Positions 8,957 through 17,843 are shown, numbered from the stretch's first letter. The stretch: 64,000 nt of DNA from CAYMAI01 sp964388445 (GCA_964388445.1 CAYMAI010000002.1:248001-312000), one strand, 5' to 3'. Notes: a model not told the origin generated them from the sequence alone. Numbers and translations are program-made.

Positions 8957-9409
8957 TTACTGGCTGTCTTCTTCCGCGAGCGAGAGGTTGTCGCCGGTTT
9001 CGAGGATTTCGATTAGTTTCTCGGCTTCTTCGAGCTTGTCTTCGGGAACGAGCAGGTTCATTTTCGAGGCGTCGAACATGTTGCCGAACACCGCGGACGA
9101 CGTCGCCCTGCCCGTCACGATGCACGGGATTCCGTTCGCGCCAAGCCATCCCGCCTTCATTTCGGCTTCAATAATGTCGCGCGTAGAAATAAAAATCGCC
9201 AGTTTCGGCGTCCCCTTAAGCTCGGGCCCGAACATTGAAACCGGATGTCCGGCGATGTCGCCTTCGCGCTTTTCATAACCGCCGGATTCCGGATTTGGCT
9301 CCGCGGTTTTTCCTTCGCCGCCCGCCGCGCGCTTCCCGCTTCCGTCCGGGCGCTCATCGCCGCCGCCATGCGCTCGCATGCCGTCCGATTTCAAAGTCAG
9401 TTCGTCCAC
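8957..9409 (-). CDS. DUF2007-domain protein
   Basis: A 150-aa cytosolic protein. The first ~65 residues are Gly/Glu/Lys rich and probably disordered. The rest (LAIFISTRDIIEAEMKAGWL, then GIPCIVTG and MNLLVPEDKLEEAEKLIE) matches the DUF2007 fold, a ferredoxin-like domain annotated as a putative signal-transducing protein with no proven function. It converges on the lipoprotein gene with 23 nt between them. The N-terminal start at 9409 is uncertain because the linker region offers several alternatives. Confidence 0.7.
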   Translation of the reverse strand: MDELTLKSDGMRAHGGGDERPDGSGKRAAGGEGKTAEPNPESGGYEKREGDIAGHPVSMFGPELKGTPKLAIFISTRDIIEAEMKAGWLGANGIPCIVTGRATSSAVFGNMFDASKMNLLVPEDKLEEAEKLIEILETGDNLSLAEEDSQ

Positions 9410-9456
9410 GCATATATATTACCTCCGCTGGTTCGCCTGCGCAAATCGCGCTTTGA

Positions 9457-9462
9457 TATAAT
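9457..9462 (+). promoter_or_regulatory. -10 box upstream of the barrel-like protein gene
   Basis: TATAAT 27 nt before the ATG at 9490, followed by GGAG 7 nt from the start codon. The -35 element is weak (TTCGCC at a 19-bp distance). Confidence 0.35.
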
Positions 9463-9489
9463 CTCGCATCCCGGTTCTGGAGACTTGTC

Positions 9490-10683
9490 ATGCGGCAGAT
9501 TATCCGGTTTCTAACCGCAATTTCGGTTGCCACTTTTATTGCGCATTTTGCCTGCGCATCCGCCGGCCCTCTCGATAGGGGCGGCTCGCCTGCGCGCGGC
9601 CTGACGGCAGATTCACGGCTTTGGGCCGGATTCTTGTCCGCCGCTTACGCGGACGAAGAGGGCGAAAGCGAAACGCCCGAATCTGAAGAAATAGAAGAGC
9701 CGGAGGAAATTCCCGAAAACGGCGGCGAAGAGGCGGAGCCCGAAGACAATCCCGAACCGGAATCCGAAGATGTTCCCGAAGAGGAAGCCGTAATCGAACC
9801 GGAAGCGGAAGAAGCCGCCGCCGAAGCGGAACCGGAAGCCGCGGAAGAGCCCGAACCTGCCGAATCCGAGCCTCTCGCACAAATAATCAGGCCGGTTCGC
9901 CAAGGCATTCCGGAAGCGTTTCTATTGCCTCCGGGATTTTTCTCGGTCGCGTTTTTGCATCGCACCTTCGACGAAGACAGCCTTGCGAGCCAAGGGAAAA
10001 TCAAGTCCAACGGATTTCGCGCGGACTATGCGCTTAACGACCGCGTTCAACTTGGTCTGCGGCTTTGGCAAAACGACACGAACAACGGCCGCGGAATCGT
10101 AAGCCCGTTTTGGAACGACACGCTCACCGCGGATATGTGGGAAACCGACCTGAAGCTGTTTATCGCCGGCACTCCCCGTCCCGCGCCAGGCCCGATTGCT
10201 CCGGACCAGCTTCCGACCGCCTTCAGCGTCGGCGTCAGTCATCAAGATTCCAATCTTTCACGCGAACAGGCGGACGACGACTTGCGTATTCTCACCGGCT
10301 ACGTCAGCTATTCTGCATACTTGAGCCCCCAGCTTTCCACACACACCTATTTCGGCACAGGAAGATTCACCGGCGACCTTCAAAGCGGCACTATGAACAC
10401 GCTCGCGGCGGGACTCGACTATGACCTTATGCAGGAGCGGGACAAGCTTAGACTTTCGATTGACGGCATTCTCGATATTTACAACTTCCGCCAAACTTCG
10501 TTTTCTGCTACCCGCGTCAGCCACGTCAACGTCGGCTTGAAATATATGCTGATGCCGCAGCTGGAGTTTTCGGCCGGTTACGGCATTCACTCCGACAGCG
10601 ACAGCGACCTTTCATCGACCGAGTTTCAGTTCGGAATCGCATACGCTTTCGGCGGGTTTTCGAAAGGAAAAACAGAATCCTAA
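9490..10683 (+). CDS. Secreted protein with acidic linker and beta-barrel-like C-terminus
   Basis: A 397-aa exported protein. The N-terminus has a signal peptide (residues about 1-25). Residues 55-130 are dominated by Glu, Pro and Ala (repeats of the PEPE/EAEPEA kind). From about 140 the chain becomes alternating strands ending in aromatic residues, with the last strand STEFQFGIAYAFGG typical of outer-membrane barrels. I do not recognise a specific family. The acidic segment could span the peptidoglycan or bind cations; the barrel suggests an outer membrane. GGAG lies 7 nt before the ATG. The next gene, a secreted protease, starts 50 nt downstream. Confidence 0.6.
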   Translation: MRQIIRFLTAISVATFIAHFACASAGPLDRGGSPARGLTADSRLWAGFLSAAYADEEGESETPESEEIEEPEEIPENGGEEAEPEDNPEPESEDVPEEEAVIEPEAEEAAAEAEPEAAEEPEPAESEPLAQIIRPVRQGIPEAFLLPPGFFSVAFLHRTFDEDSLASQGKIKSNGFRADYALNDRVQLGLRLWQNDTNNGRGIVSPFWNDTLTADMWETDLKLFIAGTPRPAPGPIAPDQLPTAFSVGVSHQDSNLSREQADDDLRILTGYVSYSAYLSPQLSTHTYFGTGRFTGDLQSGTMNTLAAGLDYDLMQERDKLRLSIDGILDIYNFRQTSFSATRVSHVNVGLKYMLMPQLEFSAGYGIHSDSDSDLSSTEFQFGIAYAFGGFSKGKTES

Positions 10684-10733
10684 TCAAAAATCGCGGAAAG
10701 TATTTTCGCCAACCAAGCAATAGAAGGTAAGAA

Positions 10734-13700
10734 ATGAGTTTTCGCCGCTACGTATTTACCGCCGCAGTTTCGTTTGCAATTATTTTCGCGGTAACAGCTT
10801 CCGCGCTTGCCGCGCCGCTGCAAATGCTGGGCGCGCGCCATCCGGAAATTTCGCCGGACGGCGCCAAAGTTCTGTTCAGTTATAACGGCGATCTTTGGAC
10901 CGCGCCCATCGCGGGAGGCGCGGCGGCCCGTATAACCGACAATGTAGCGTACGAACGAAACGGAGTATGGTCGCCGGACGGAAAGCGAATCGCGTTTTCG
11001 TCGAACAGATACGGAAATTACGACGTGTTCGTTATGCCCGCCGGCGGCGGAACGCCGGTGCAGCTAACGTACAGCGACGCTCAAGATTACGTCACCGGAT
11101 GGAGCGAAAAAGGCGGAATTCTGTTCTACAGCTATCGCGGCTTTCGCGGCTATCAGCTATTCGAAGTCGCGGAATCTGGAGGTATGCCGGCCGCGCTCAC
11201 CGAAGACGACGCGGACACAAGCTACGCCTGCTACGCGCCGGGCGGAGACGTGATATATACGCGAGGTTCCGCTGAGTGGTATCGCAAGGGCTATTTCGGA
11301 GCGGCGAATTTCGAGCTTTGGCATTTCGACAGGGCATCCCTTAAAAACAAACAGATTACGAGTTACAAAGGCAACGACGGCTGGCCCGCGACCGCGGACG
11401 GCAAGACCGTTTACTTCATCAGCGAGCGCGGCGGCAAAACCGACGTATATCGAGCTTCCATTTCCGGCGGCGAGCCCGTGCGCGTCACAAACTCGTCAAG
11501 CGCGGGCGCGGCCTTTCCGTCCATAAGCGCGGATGGCAAAACATTTGTCTATGAGGACGGCGGGAAGCTTTACAAAATGCCGGCGGCAGGCGGAAATGCG
11601 GCCGAGATAGTCGTTCAAATTTCGTCGGACGAAAAACGAAATTCCGTTTTCAAAGATACAATCGATTACACGGACGAATTCGCGCTTTCGCCGAACGGAA
11701 AATATATCGCGTTTACGGCGCGCGGCGACATTTTCGTCACGTACACCGAAGACGCCTTCGAGCCGGGAACCGAGCCCGACCGCGATTTATCGAAAGCCGT
11801 GCGCGTGACGGAAGGCCCCGCTCGAGACTGGCAAATCGCATGGCATCCGGACAGCGACAAACTCGCTTTCGCAAGCGACATGGATGGCGCGGATTTGAAC
11901 ATTTACCTTGCCGACCTAAGGAAAATGAGCGTTGAAAAACTTACGACGTCGCCGGAGGACGACGCTTGGCCCAAGTTCAGTCCGGACGGCGCATACCTCG
12001 GCTATTATCGCGGCGGCGGCGAGCTTGTTTCGCTCGAAATCGAATCGCACAAAGCAAGCGTCATCGACAAAGGCGAAGTGCAATGGGGGCCGTTTTCCGG
12101 CGGATTCGAATACAGTCCCGATTCGAACTGGATTGCATACTGGAAATTCATCGACGGCTTCAACGCGGACATTTTCATCGCCGAATCCGGCGGCGGAAAA
12201 CCCGTCAACGTTTTGCGGCATCCCGACTGGATTTGGAATTTCGAATGGCTGCCGGACGGGAGCGGCATCGTTTTCATGAGCGATCGCGTTGACGACAACT
12301 GGGGTATTTTCAAACTCGATTTCAAAACCAAAGAAAACATATTTACCAAGGGCTTCATCCTCGACCCCGCGGGCGGCGAATCGGATGAAACTAATAACGG
12401 CGCGGAGGAAAGCGGCGAGAATGGCGGCGAAAATCCGGCTATCGAAATCGACTTCGAGAGAATATGGGAGCGCGTAACGCGCCTATCCGCGCACGGCGGC
12501 GCCTCGACGATGCCCGTAAGTTCGATTGACGCGGGCTGGGTTTATTACATTTCGGACGCGACCGGGGAAACGGATTTATGGGCGGCGAGCATAGACGGCA
12601 TGGAAGCCTTCGCGCTCGGCGTTGGCATTCCCATGGACCAAATGCAGCTTTCCCCCGGCGGCGATAAGCTTTATTTCCTCGCTCCATGGGGCGGCGTCGG
12701 CTTCGTTCGCGTAAACGGCCCGCAGGTGCAGGGAATGGGGCAGGTTCCTTTCATCGCTTCGATGAAAATCGACAGGCGTGCGGAACTGATGCAAATGTAT
12801 TCCGAATGCTGGCGGCTTTTGAAAAACTATTTCTACGATCCCAATCTTCACGGAGCGCGCAAAGATTGGGACGCGATTTTCGCAAAGTACCTTCCTCTCG
12901 TCGAACAAGCGGCCTCGCCGGAGGAATTCAACTATGTCGTTTCGCGACTCATCGGCGACGTCAAGGGCAGTCACCTGGGAATTTGGGGCGGCACGAGTTT
13001 CGACGGAATTCCTTCCTACACGGGCTTCCTCGGCCTAGATTTCGATCCGGCGTACGACGGGCCGGGGCTCAAAGTCGAAAAAGTGCTGTACGACGGGCCG
13101 TGCTATCGCAAAGAAAGCCGCGTCGAACCCGGCGAAATTCTTTTGTCCATAAACGGCGAAAGCGTGAGCCGCAAGACGAACATCTTCCAGATTTTGGACG
13201 ACAAACCGAACGATCAGGTAGAACTCGTTGTCAAAGGCAAATCCGGCGAGCGCACGGTCAGCATAATCCCCATCGACGCTGGGACGCAATATCAGCTTTC
13301 GTACCAGGCTTGGGTCGAAGAGCGCCGGCAAATGACCGAAAAGCTATCTGGAGGCAAAATCGGCTATTTGCATATTCAACAAATGGACTGGGCGAGCTTT
13401 CAAAAATTCAAGCACGACCTTTTCGGACTGAACTTCGATAAAGACGCCGTTGTCGTCGACGTCCGGTTCAACGGCGGCGGCTGGACGTCGTATTACATTC
13501 TCGAATTGCTCGCGAGAAAAGCTTTCGGATGGTCTCGCGGCCGCCACTCCGATTGGACCGGCGCACCGGCGATGAGATGGGAAAAGCCCGCCGTCTGCTT
13601 GATAAACGCAAGCTGCTATTCCGATTCGGAAATTTTTCCCGCTGGTTTCAAACAGCTCGGCATCGGCAAACTTATCGGCGAACCCACGAACGGCAGCGTC

Positions 13701-13928
13701 ATCGGAACGCTGGAATATTCGCTCGTGGACGGCAGCAGTTTCAGGCTTCCGGTCGAAGGCTGGTACACGTACGACAGGCGCAACATGGAAGTAAGCGGCC
13801 CCGGCGGAATCGAAGGAATACAGCCGGACATATTCGTTTCGAACCACCCGGACGAAGTGAAAAACGGCAAGGACGCCCAGCTCGAACTTGCGGTGAAAGA
13901 ACTTCTTAAGCAAACCGGACGGAGCTGA
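10734..13928 (+). CDS. Tricorn-type S41 protease, exported
   Basis: A 1064-aa homologue of the tricorn protease, which trims peptides. A signal peptide covers residues 1-26, unlike the cytosolic archaeal enzyme. Two beta-propeller regions built of PD40/TolB-like blades (APLQMLGARHPEISPDG, GVWSPDGKRIAFSS) fill residues 27-660; a PDZ domain lies near 760-830 and the S41 catalytic core near 840-1060. Catalytic candidates are Ser746-His747 (in GSHLGIWGG) and Ser963 (in NASCYSDSE), numbered very close to archaeal tricorn. An acidic insert interrupts the second propeller at about 545-570. Probably removes or recycles peptides in the periplasm. Confidence 0.88.
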   Translation: MSFRRYVFTAAVSFAIIFAVTASALAAPLQMLGARHPEISPDGAKVLFSYNGDLWTAPIAGGAAARITDNVAYERNGVWSPDGKRIAFSSNRYGNYDVFVMPAGGGTPVQLTYSDAQDYVTGWSEKGGILFYSYRGFRGYQLFEVAESGGMPAALTEDDADTSYACYAPGGDVIYTRGSAEWYRKGYFGAANFELWHFDRASLKNKQITSYKGNDGWPATADGKTVYFISERGGKTDVYRASISGGEPVRVTNSSSAGAAFPSISADGKTFVYEDGGKLYKMPAAGGNAAEIVVQISSDEKRNSVFKDTIDYTDEFALSPNGKYIAFTARGDIFVTYTEDAFEPGTEPDRDLSKAVRVTEGPARDWQIAWHPDSDKLAFASDMDGADLNIYLADLRKMSVEKLTTSPEDDAWPKFSPDGAYLGYYRGGGELVSLEIESHKASVIDKGEVQWGPFSGGFEYSPDSNWIAYWKFIDGFNADIFIAESGGGKPVNVLRHPDWIWNFEWLPDGSGIVFMSDRVDDNWGIFKLDFKTKENIFTKGFILDPAGGESDETNNGAEESGENGGENPAIEIDFERIWERVTRLSAHGGASTMPVSSIDAGWVYYISDATGETDLWAASIDGMEAFALGVGIPMDQMQLSPGGDKLYFLAPWGGVGFVRVNGPQVQGMGQVPFIASMKIDRRAELMQMYSECWRLLKNYFYDPNLHGARKDWDAIFAKYLPLVEQAASPEEFNYVVSRLIGDVKGSHLGIWGGTSFDGIPSYTGFLGLDFDPAYDGPGLKVEKVLYDGPCYRKESRVEPGEILLSINGESVSRKTNIFQILDDKPNDQVELVVKGKSGERTVSIIPIDAGTQYQLSYQAWVEERRQMTEKLSGGKIGYLHIQQMDWASFQKFKHDLFGLNFDKDAVVVDVRFNGGGWTSYYILELLARKAFGWSRGRHSDWTGAPAMRWEKPAVCLINASCYSDSEIFPAGFKQLGIGKLIGEPTNGSVIGTLEYSLVDGSSFRLPVEGWYTYDRRNMEVSGPGGIEGIQPDIFVSNHPDEVKNGKDAQLELAVKELLKQTGRS

Positions 13929-13932
13929 AAAC

Positions 13933-14652
13933 ATGAATTACGCGAAACTGATTAAAGAAGTCGATAGTTTCATGCGGGTAAACGGCTCCGCCGCGATTGT
14001 CCAAAAATACTCCCGCTATTTCAAGGAAGGCTACGACGCGTACGGCGTGCCGGCGGGCGTTCTTACCGAATATAGGGACGAGTTTGTAGAAAAATATTCC
14101 TCGAAGCTTGATTTAGACGGATGGATGCAGCTTTGCGGCGAAATGATGTCGTCCGAAAAATACGAAATAAAAGGCATGGCGTACGTAATCTCGCTTAAAT
14201 TCGCGAGCGATATAAAACGCGACCGTATGCCCGAAATCCGCACGTGGTTCGCACACGACCACCACAATTGGGCAATTTGCGACGAGTTTTCGTGCGCCGT
14301 TTTTCCGGCGATATTCGAGGCGGGAAACATATCGTCCGACGATTTCGAACTTTGGCGCGGCGATACGGGAAGGTGGGTTCGGCGGGTCGCAATCGTCAGC
14401 CAAATCAAACCGATGAAGGCGGAGAAAAAAGTTAAGCGATACCTAAAGTTCGCCGAGCCGATGATGGGCGAATCGGAGAGAGTGTCGCAGCAAGGCATCG
14501 GCTGGTTTTTGCGCGAAGCGTGGAAAATCGACGCGGCCGAAACCGAAAAACTCCTGCTTAGGTTTAAAAACACGGCGGCGCGGCTTATCTATCAAACGGC
14601 CTGCGAGAAAATGGACAAAGCGGGCAAAGAACGCTTCCGCAAAGACAAATGA
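13933..14652 (+). CDS. AlkD-like DNA alkylation repair protein
   Basis: A 239-aa all-helical protein resembling the AlkD/AlkC HEAT-like repeat family, which removes alkylated bases from DNA. The pattern EIRTWFAHDHHNWAICDEF and the following RWVRRVAIVSQIKPMK match the conserved core that cradles DNA in AlkD. It begins only 4 nt after the tricorn stop, so the two are probably cotranscribed, although their functions are unrelated. I cannot confirm the catalytic Asp without an alignment. Confidence 0.65.
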   Translation: MNYAKLIKEVDSFMRVNGSAAIVQKYSRYFKEGYDAYGVPAGVLTEYRDEFVEKYSSKLDLDGWMQLCGEMMSSEKYEIKGMAYVISLKFASDIKRDRMPEIRTWFAHDHHNWAICDEFSCAVFPAIFEAGNISSDDFELWRGDTGRWVRRVAIVSQIKPMKAEKKVKRYLKFAEPMMGESERVSQQGIGWFLREAWKIDAAETEKLLLRFKNTAARLIYQTACEKMDKAGKERFRKDK

Positions 14653-14720
14653 GGAAGTGCCGTCTCAATCGACGTTTCTAAAGCACAAACCGCCCCTGCG
14701 ATGGTAAAATCTGCGCTCGC

Positions 14721-14812
14721 GGAGAGATGACCGAGTGGCTTAAGGTGCATGCCTGGAAAGCATGTGTGCGGTGAATTCTGCACCGTGGGTTCGAATCCCA
14801 CTCTCTCCGCCA
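14721..14812 (+). tRNA. tRNA-Ser (GGA)
   Basis: A 92-nt class II tRNA. The acceptor stem GGAGAGA pairs with TCTCTCC (14802-14808), the anticodon loop CTGGAAA carries GGA for UCC/UCU, the long variable arm is at about 14763-14783, and the T arm GTGGG-TTCGAAT-CCCAC is complete. The encoded CCA occupies 14810-14812. The last 17 nt before CA are duplicated at 46038-46054, so this gene is the integration target of the adjoining island. Confidence 0.97.
14794..14810 (+). other. attL: 17-bp direct repeat in the 3' end of tRNA-Ser
   Basis: The sequence AATCCCACTCTCTCCGC covers the end of the T arm, the acceptor 3' strand, the discriminator base and the first C of CCA. An identical 17-mer occurs at 46038-46054, and no longer match extends on either side. 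Confidence 0.85.
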
Positions 14813-16284
14813 ACAAGTATACGAGCCGCCCTGAGCCAGCAGGGCGAAGGGCGAATTCCAGTCCCAGAGCACTTTCCGCGAATTCAATCTCAAGTTCGAA
14901 CCTACCTCCGCAACGAAGTTGCGTAGTTCACTTAGATCAACTCCCGCTTTGCGTTTTCTCCAGTCCAGAAGCAGGCTCAACGGCTTCTTCATCCGTTCTA
15001 ACTTCATTCCGCCCGTGTCCGTGGCGATCTTCTTTCTTAGCTCCATTAGAGCGATCTTTTCGTTCAAAAGCTTCTCTTTGCGGGCGTGGTAATCCGCCCG
15101 ATCTAGTTCCCCTTCTACATACAAGTCCGCCAGCCTCGCAAGCTTCGTCTGGATAGTTCCGAAAGCCAAATCAAGCTCCTTAGACTGCCCGCTTTGGCGG
15201 GATGTGTGAGAAACGGAAAGCGAGTCTACTTCCGCAAGCATAGATTCAAGCCAACTATCGGGAACGGGGATAGCGTCAGGCACGGAATGAAACTCGTCAA
15301 CAAAGGCTTCTTCACGGATGAACGGCTGGCGGCAATCGTGGATACGGCTTCGCTTGGTGCAATGGTAATAGATGTGTCCCTTGGTTGTCTCCGCCGTAAC
15401 CGCGTGTCCGCACTCGCCGCATCTGAGCATTCCGGTGAAAGCGAAGTCGTGCCGGTTGCGCCGCCTAGTCTTGAACTTGCCCTTGTTAAACATTACGGCT
15501 TGCGCCTTGTCGAATAACTCCTTGGTGATGGCGGGCTTGTGGATTCCTTGATAAAGCTCGTCTTTGTATCTGAACGCTCCGTAGTAGAACGGGTCTTGGA
15601 GCATCCGTTGGACTTGGCTGGCGGACAAGGGCTTGCCGGTGAAACCGGTCAATCCCTTTTCGTACATCGTAACGCCAAGCGATAGAAGCGATTCTTTGCC
15701 CGAAGCGTATAGCTCGAACATCTCGCGGATCAAGTGGAAGTTTTTCGTATCGGGAATAATTTCTCTCGTTTTCGGGTGGTTAGTGTATCCCCGCTTGGCA
15801 TAGTTGGGATAGACGCCTCTATCCAGACGCGCTTTGATTCCACGCCGGATGTTTTCGCTCAAGTTGTCCGTGTAGTACTTGCTCTGGGCAAAGGCAAGGT
15901 AGAGCATATATTTTCCTTGCGAAGTGTTCTCGAACCAGAAGTTGGCTAATGTAAGCAAGTTTACTTTTCCGGTATCCAGCAAGTACATAATCTTTCCGCC
16001 GTCAACGGCGTTTCTTGCCAAGCGGTCGGGATGCCAAGCCAGAATGCCGTCCGCTTCTCCTTGTTCGATACGCTCGATCATCTGATTGAACACGGGTCTG
16101 CCCGGCTTTCAGGCGGTCTGGCTCTCGGTAAATTCCGAAACGACATTGAGGCCGGACTGCTGAGCCAGTTTCCATAAGACGGACAGCTGGTCTTCCACGC
16201 TTCGGGCTTGGCGCTCCTCGCCTTCGGATGACTTGCGGGCATATATGAAGTATCTCTCCGGTTGGTTACCGGATAGAGTCTTAC

Positions 16285-16983
16285 TCATTGGACTGCCTCC
16301 TTCTTTATGTATGTAGCAGAACGGGAAGTTGATACCTCCCACTTGTTATCTTTGACGACTACCCGGATTCTTCCGTCCCCACGAGTGGTGAGAACACGGC
16401 GGAAAGAACCATCGGGCATCTTCACTCCCTTGGCGTGCTCCCGATATGGCGCTCGTTGCGTGACGGTCTTGCCCTTTGCCTGCTCCTTGTCCGACAGGAC
16501 AACGAGCTTGGGAGAAAGGTAATCGAATACGGGAGCGTAGTATCCAGTAGGCCGTCCGTGGTGGGAAGCGATGAACAGGTTGGTTTCACGAAGCAGATAT
16601 TGAAACGCCCTGTTATCCAGGAAAAGTTTCCATCCGCGGGCGGTGAGATCGCCGGGGAAGCAAACGGTAAAGCCGTCTTCGGTAATGAAACTAACTAGCG
16701 ACAGGTCGTTGACGTCGCGCACGCTCCCGATGGGCAAATAGAATTGCCGAAGTTCCATCGTTCGTACTTTGCTGGTCGCCACAATCGGTTGTAGCTCGCT
16801 TGGCGGTTTGGTCTTTGCTTCTATGTACGCTTCCTGAGCTTTGCTCAAGGTAGCCTTGAGTTCGGCAAGCGAGCGCAAAGACAATTGCGGATGTTGCCAG
16901 ACATTAACGGGCTTGAGTAGTTCGAGCACATTTGGCAAATCCGCCAAGTGGTCTTGGTCGGGATGCGTGAGGATCAGATGGTG
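16285..16983 (-). pseudogene. 5'-truncated ComEC/Rec2-like metallo-beta-lactamase protein
   Basis: The frame preserves HHLILTHPDQDHLADLPNV, the metal-binding motif of the metallo-beta-lactamase fold, then CFPGDLTARGW and IASHHGRPTGYY, as in ComEC-type hydrolases. The expected N-terminal 50-60 residues are absent: upstream of the motif the frame contains no Met and no recognisable fold, and closes at a TAG near 17108. The stop overlaps the recombinase ATG at 16285-16288 (ATGA), so both were once translated together. The break near 16990 coincides with the 5' end of an oppositely oriented gene fragment, suggesting a rearrangement. Confidence 0.6.
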
Positions 16984-16994
16984 AAGTTTCCGGC

Positions 16995-17270
16995 GTGTAC
17001 CGAAACCTTGTTCGGCAAGTCCTTTCGCCGGTCGCTCCGTCCCACAAACGGATAATGTCGCTGGCCGAACGGACGGTTGAGTTGGGCGGCAAGCGTGGAT
17101 TCTGGTACACTACCGCCGACAATATCTCGCCCGATTCCATTGCCGGGCGGATATGGGTGAAGGCTGGCGATCTGTTCGAGCGCAGAGGTCAGGACACGAG
17201 ACGGGTCGTCGATCCGAGCCAGGTTCAGAAGTACGGTGTATTCGACGCTGTCAGGGGTGCGCGTGGCTGA
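16995..17270 (+). pseudogene. 3' fragment of an unknown gene
   Basis: An open frame of 91 codons whose codon choice looks coding (for example GRIWVKAGDLFERRGQDT then RRVVDPSQVQKYG). I recognise no family. Its 5' side abuts the broken metallo-beta-lactamase gene at about 16990, so it is probably the C-terminal remnant of a longer gene. Its TGA overlaps the GTG start of the next zinc-ribbon gene (GTGGCTGA at 17263-17270), a sign of translational coupling and so of a genuine reading frame. Confidence 0.4.
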
Positions 17271-17607
17271 GGAAATCGGACATCCGGCTCACGGGAGCGC
17301 CGCCATCGGAAGCGGCAAACAATCCGCGCTTTCCCGCTGGCTCCTGGGGCTGTTCGGTGCCCGGTTCGTCCTCTACCTTTCGGACTACATCTCGATGCAC
17401 CTGCCCTACACGCAAAGGTACCGGGAGCTATCCCTGGAACACCTGGTCTGCCGGTTCTGCGGGCATTCGATTGACCTGCTCGGTGCCTGGAAGTGCGAGT
17501 GCGGATACAAGCGTCCGGGCAACTACTTCGGTAGGTGTCCAAAGTGCCTCGGTCATCCGCATTATATAGATTGCCCGTCGTGTGGGTTTACAATGGACGT
17601 GAGGTGA
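17263..17607 (+). CDS. Small zinc-ribbon protein
   Basis: A 114-aa protein whose second half carries CRFC, CECG, CPKC and CPSC pairs (from about residue 60 to the end), enough for two zinc ribbons. The first half is a hydrophobic-aromatic segment (SRWLLGLFGARFVLYLSDYIS) that may be membrane-associated or a packed helix. GTG at 17263 overlaps the preceding stop. It heads a same-strand series: a second zinc-binding gene, vsr, dcm and the GHKL ATPase. Function unknown; a nucleic-acid-binding or adaptor role is possible. Confidence 0.6.
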   Translation: MAEEIGHPAHGSAAIGSGKQSALSRWLLGLFGARFVLYLSDYISMHLPYTQRYRELSLEHLVCRFCGHSIDLLGAWKCECGYKRPGNYFGRCPKCLGHPHYIDCPSCGFTMDVR

Positions 17608-17615
17608 AGAATGCG

Positions 17616-17843
17616 ATGAATGAACATGAATCTCTGAGCAAGCATGAAAACAATCTGTGTGTCTGCCCTATGTGTAAGTCGCGGAAATTTAAATATTATG
17701 CTGGCCCGAAGCTAGTAGGCGGCTTTGGGGCGACACAGCTGTATCGTTGGGGATTGCAGTGCCTTGAAATTGGTTGTGGTCACCGCTGGCAAGTTGAAAC
17801 CCCAGATAAAACTCCCCCCTGCCAATCTTTGACCGGGTTCTAG
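17616..17843 (+). CDS. Small Cys/His zinc-binding protein
   Basis: A 75-aa protein with CPMC near residue 17 and CLEIGCGH near residue 52, which would make a single treble-clef or ribbon zinc site. ATG at 17616 follows GAGG at a workable distance and 8 nt of spacing from the previous stop. No family recognised. The position immediately upstream of vsr suggests it belongs to the same operon. Confidence 0.5.
   Translation: MNEHESLSKHENNLCVCPMCKSRKFKYYAGPKLVGGFGATQLYRWGLQCLEIGCGHRWQVETPDKTPPCQSLTGF

Larger units (their letters stand above)
14678..16288 (-). pseudogene. Large serine recombinase, interrupted by one TGA
   Basis: Site-specific recombinase of the resolvase/large serine type. ATG at 16288 has GGAGG 7 nt upstream and gives YARKSS with the catalytic Ser (Ser20). 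A TGA at 16111-16109 stops translation after FTESQTA; the same frame continues with KPGRPVFNQMIERI and ILAWHPDRLARN, the family's conserved core, then the Recombinase domain, a zinc ribbon (CGECGH...C), a coiled coil and the tail. One AGA-to-TGA change would explain it. The frame then crosses attL and reads antisense through tRNA-Ser (the WDSNPR tail is that antisense), ending at 14678. In an excised circle it would instead end at 45877. Probably inactive now unless the TGA is read through. Confidence 0.85.

Noticed and set aside
14721..14812. C-terminal WDSNPR-type tail as part of a functional recombinase
   Set aside because: It is the antisense of tRNA-Ser, a known source of false protein tails; the frame only reaches it because of integration.
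16109..16111. TGA recoded as an amino acid in this organism
   Set aside because: cas1, csm2, the AlkD-like gene and others end in TGA at sensible positions, so TGA is a stop here.
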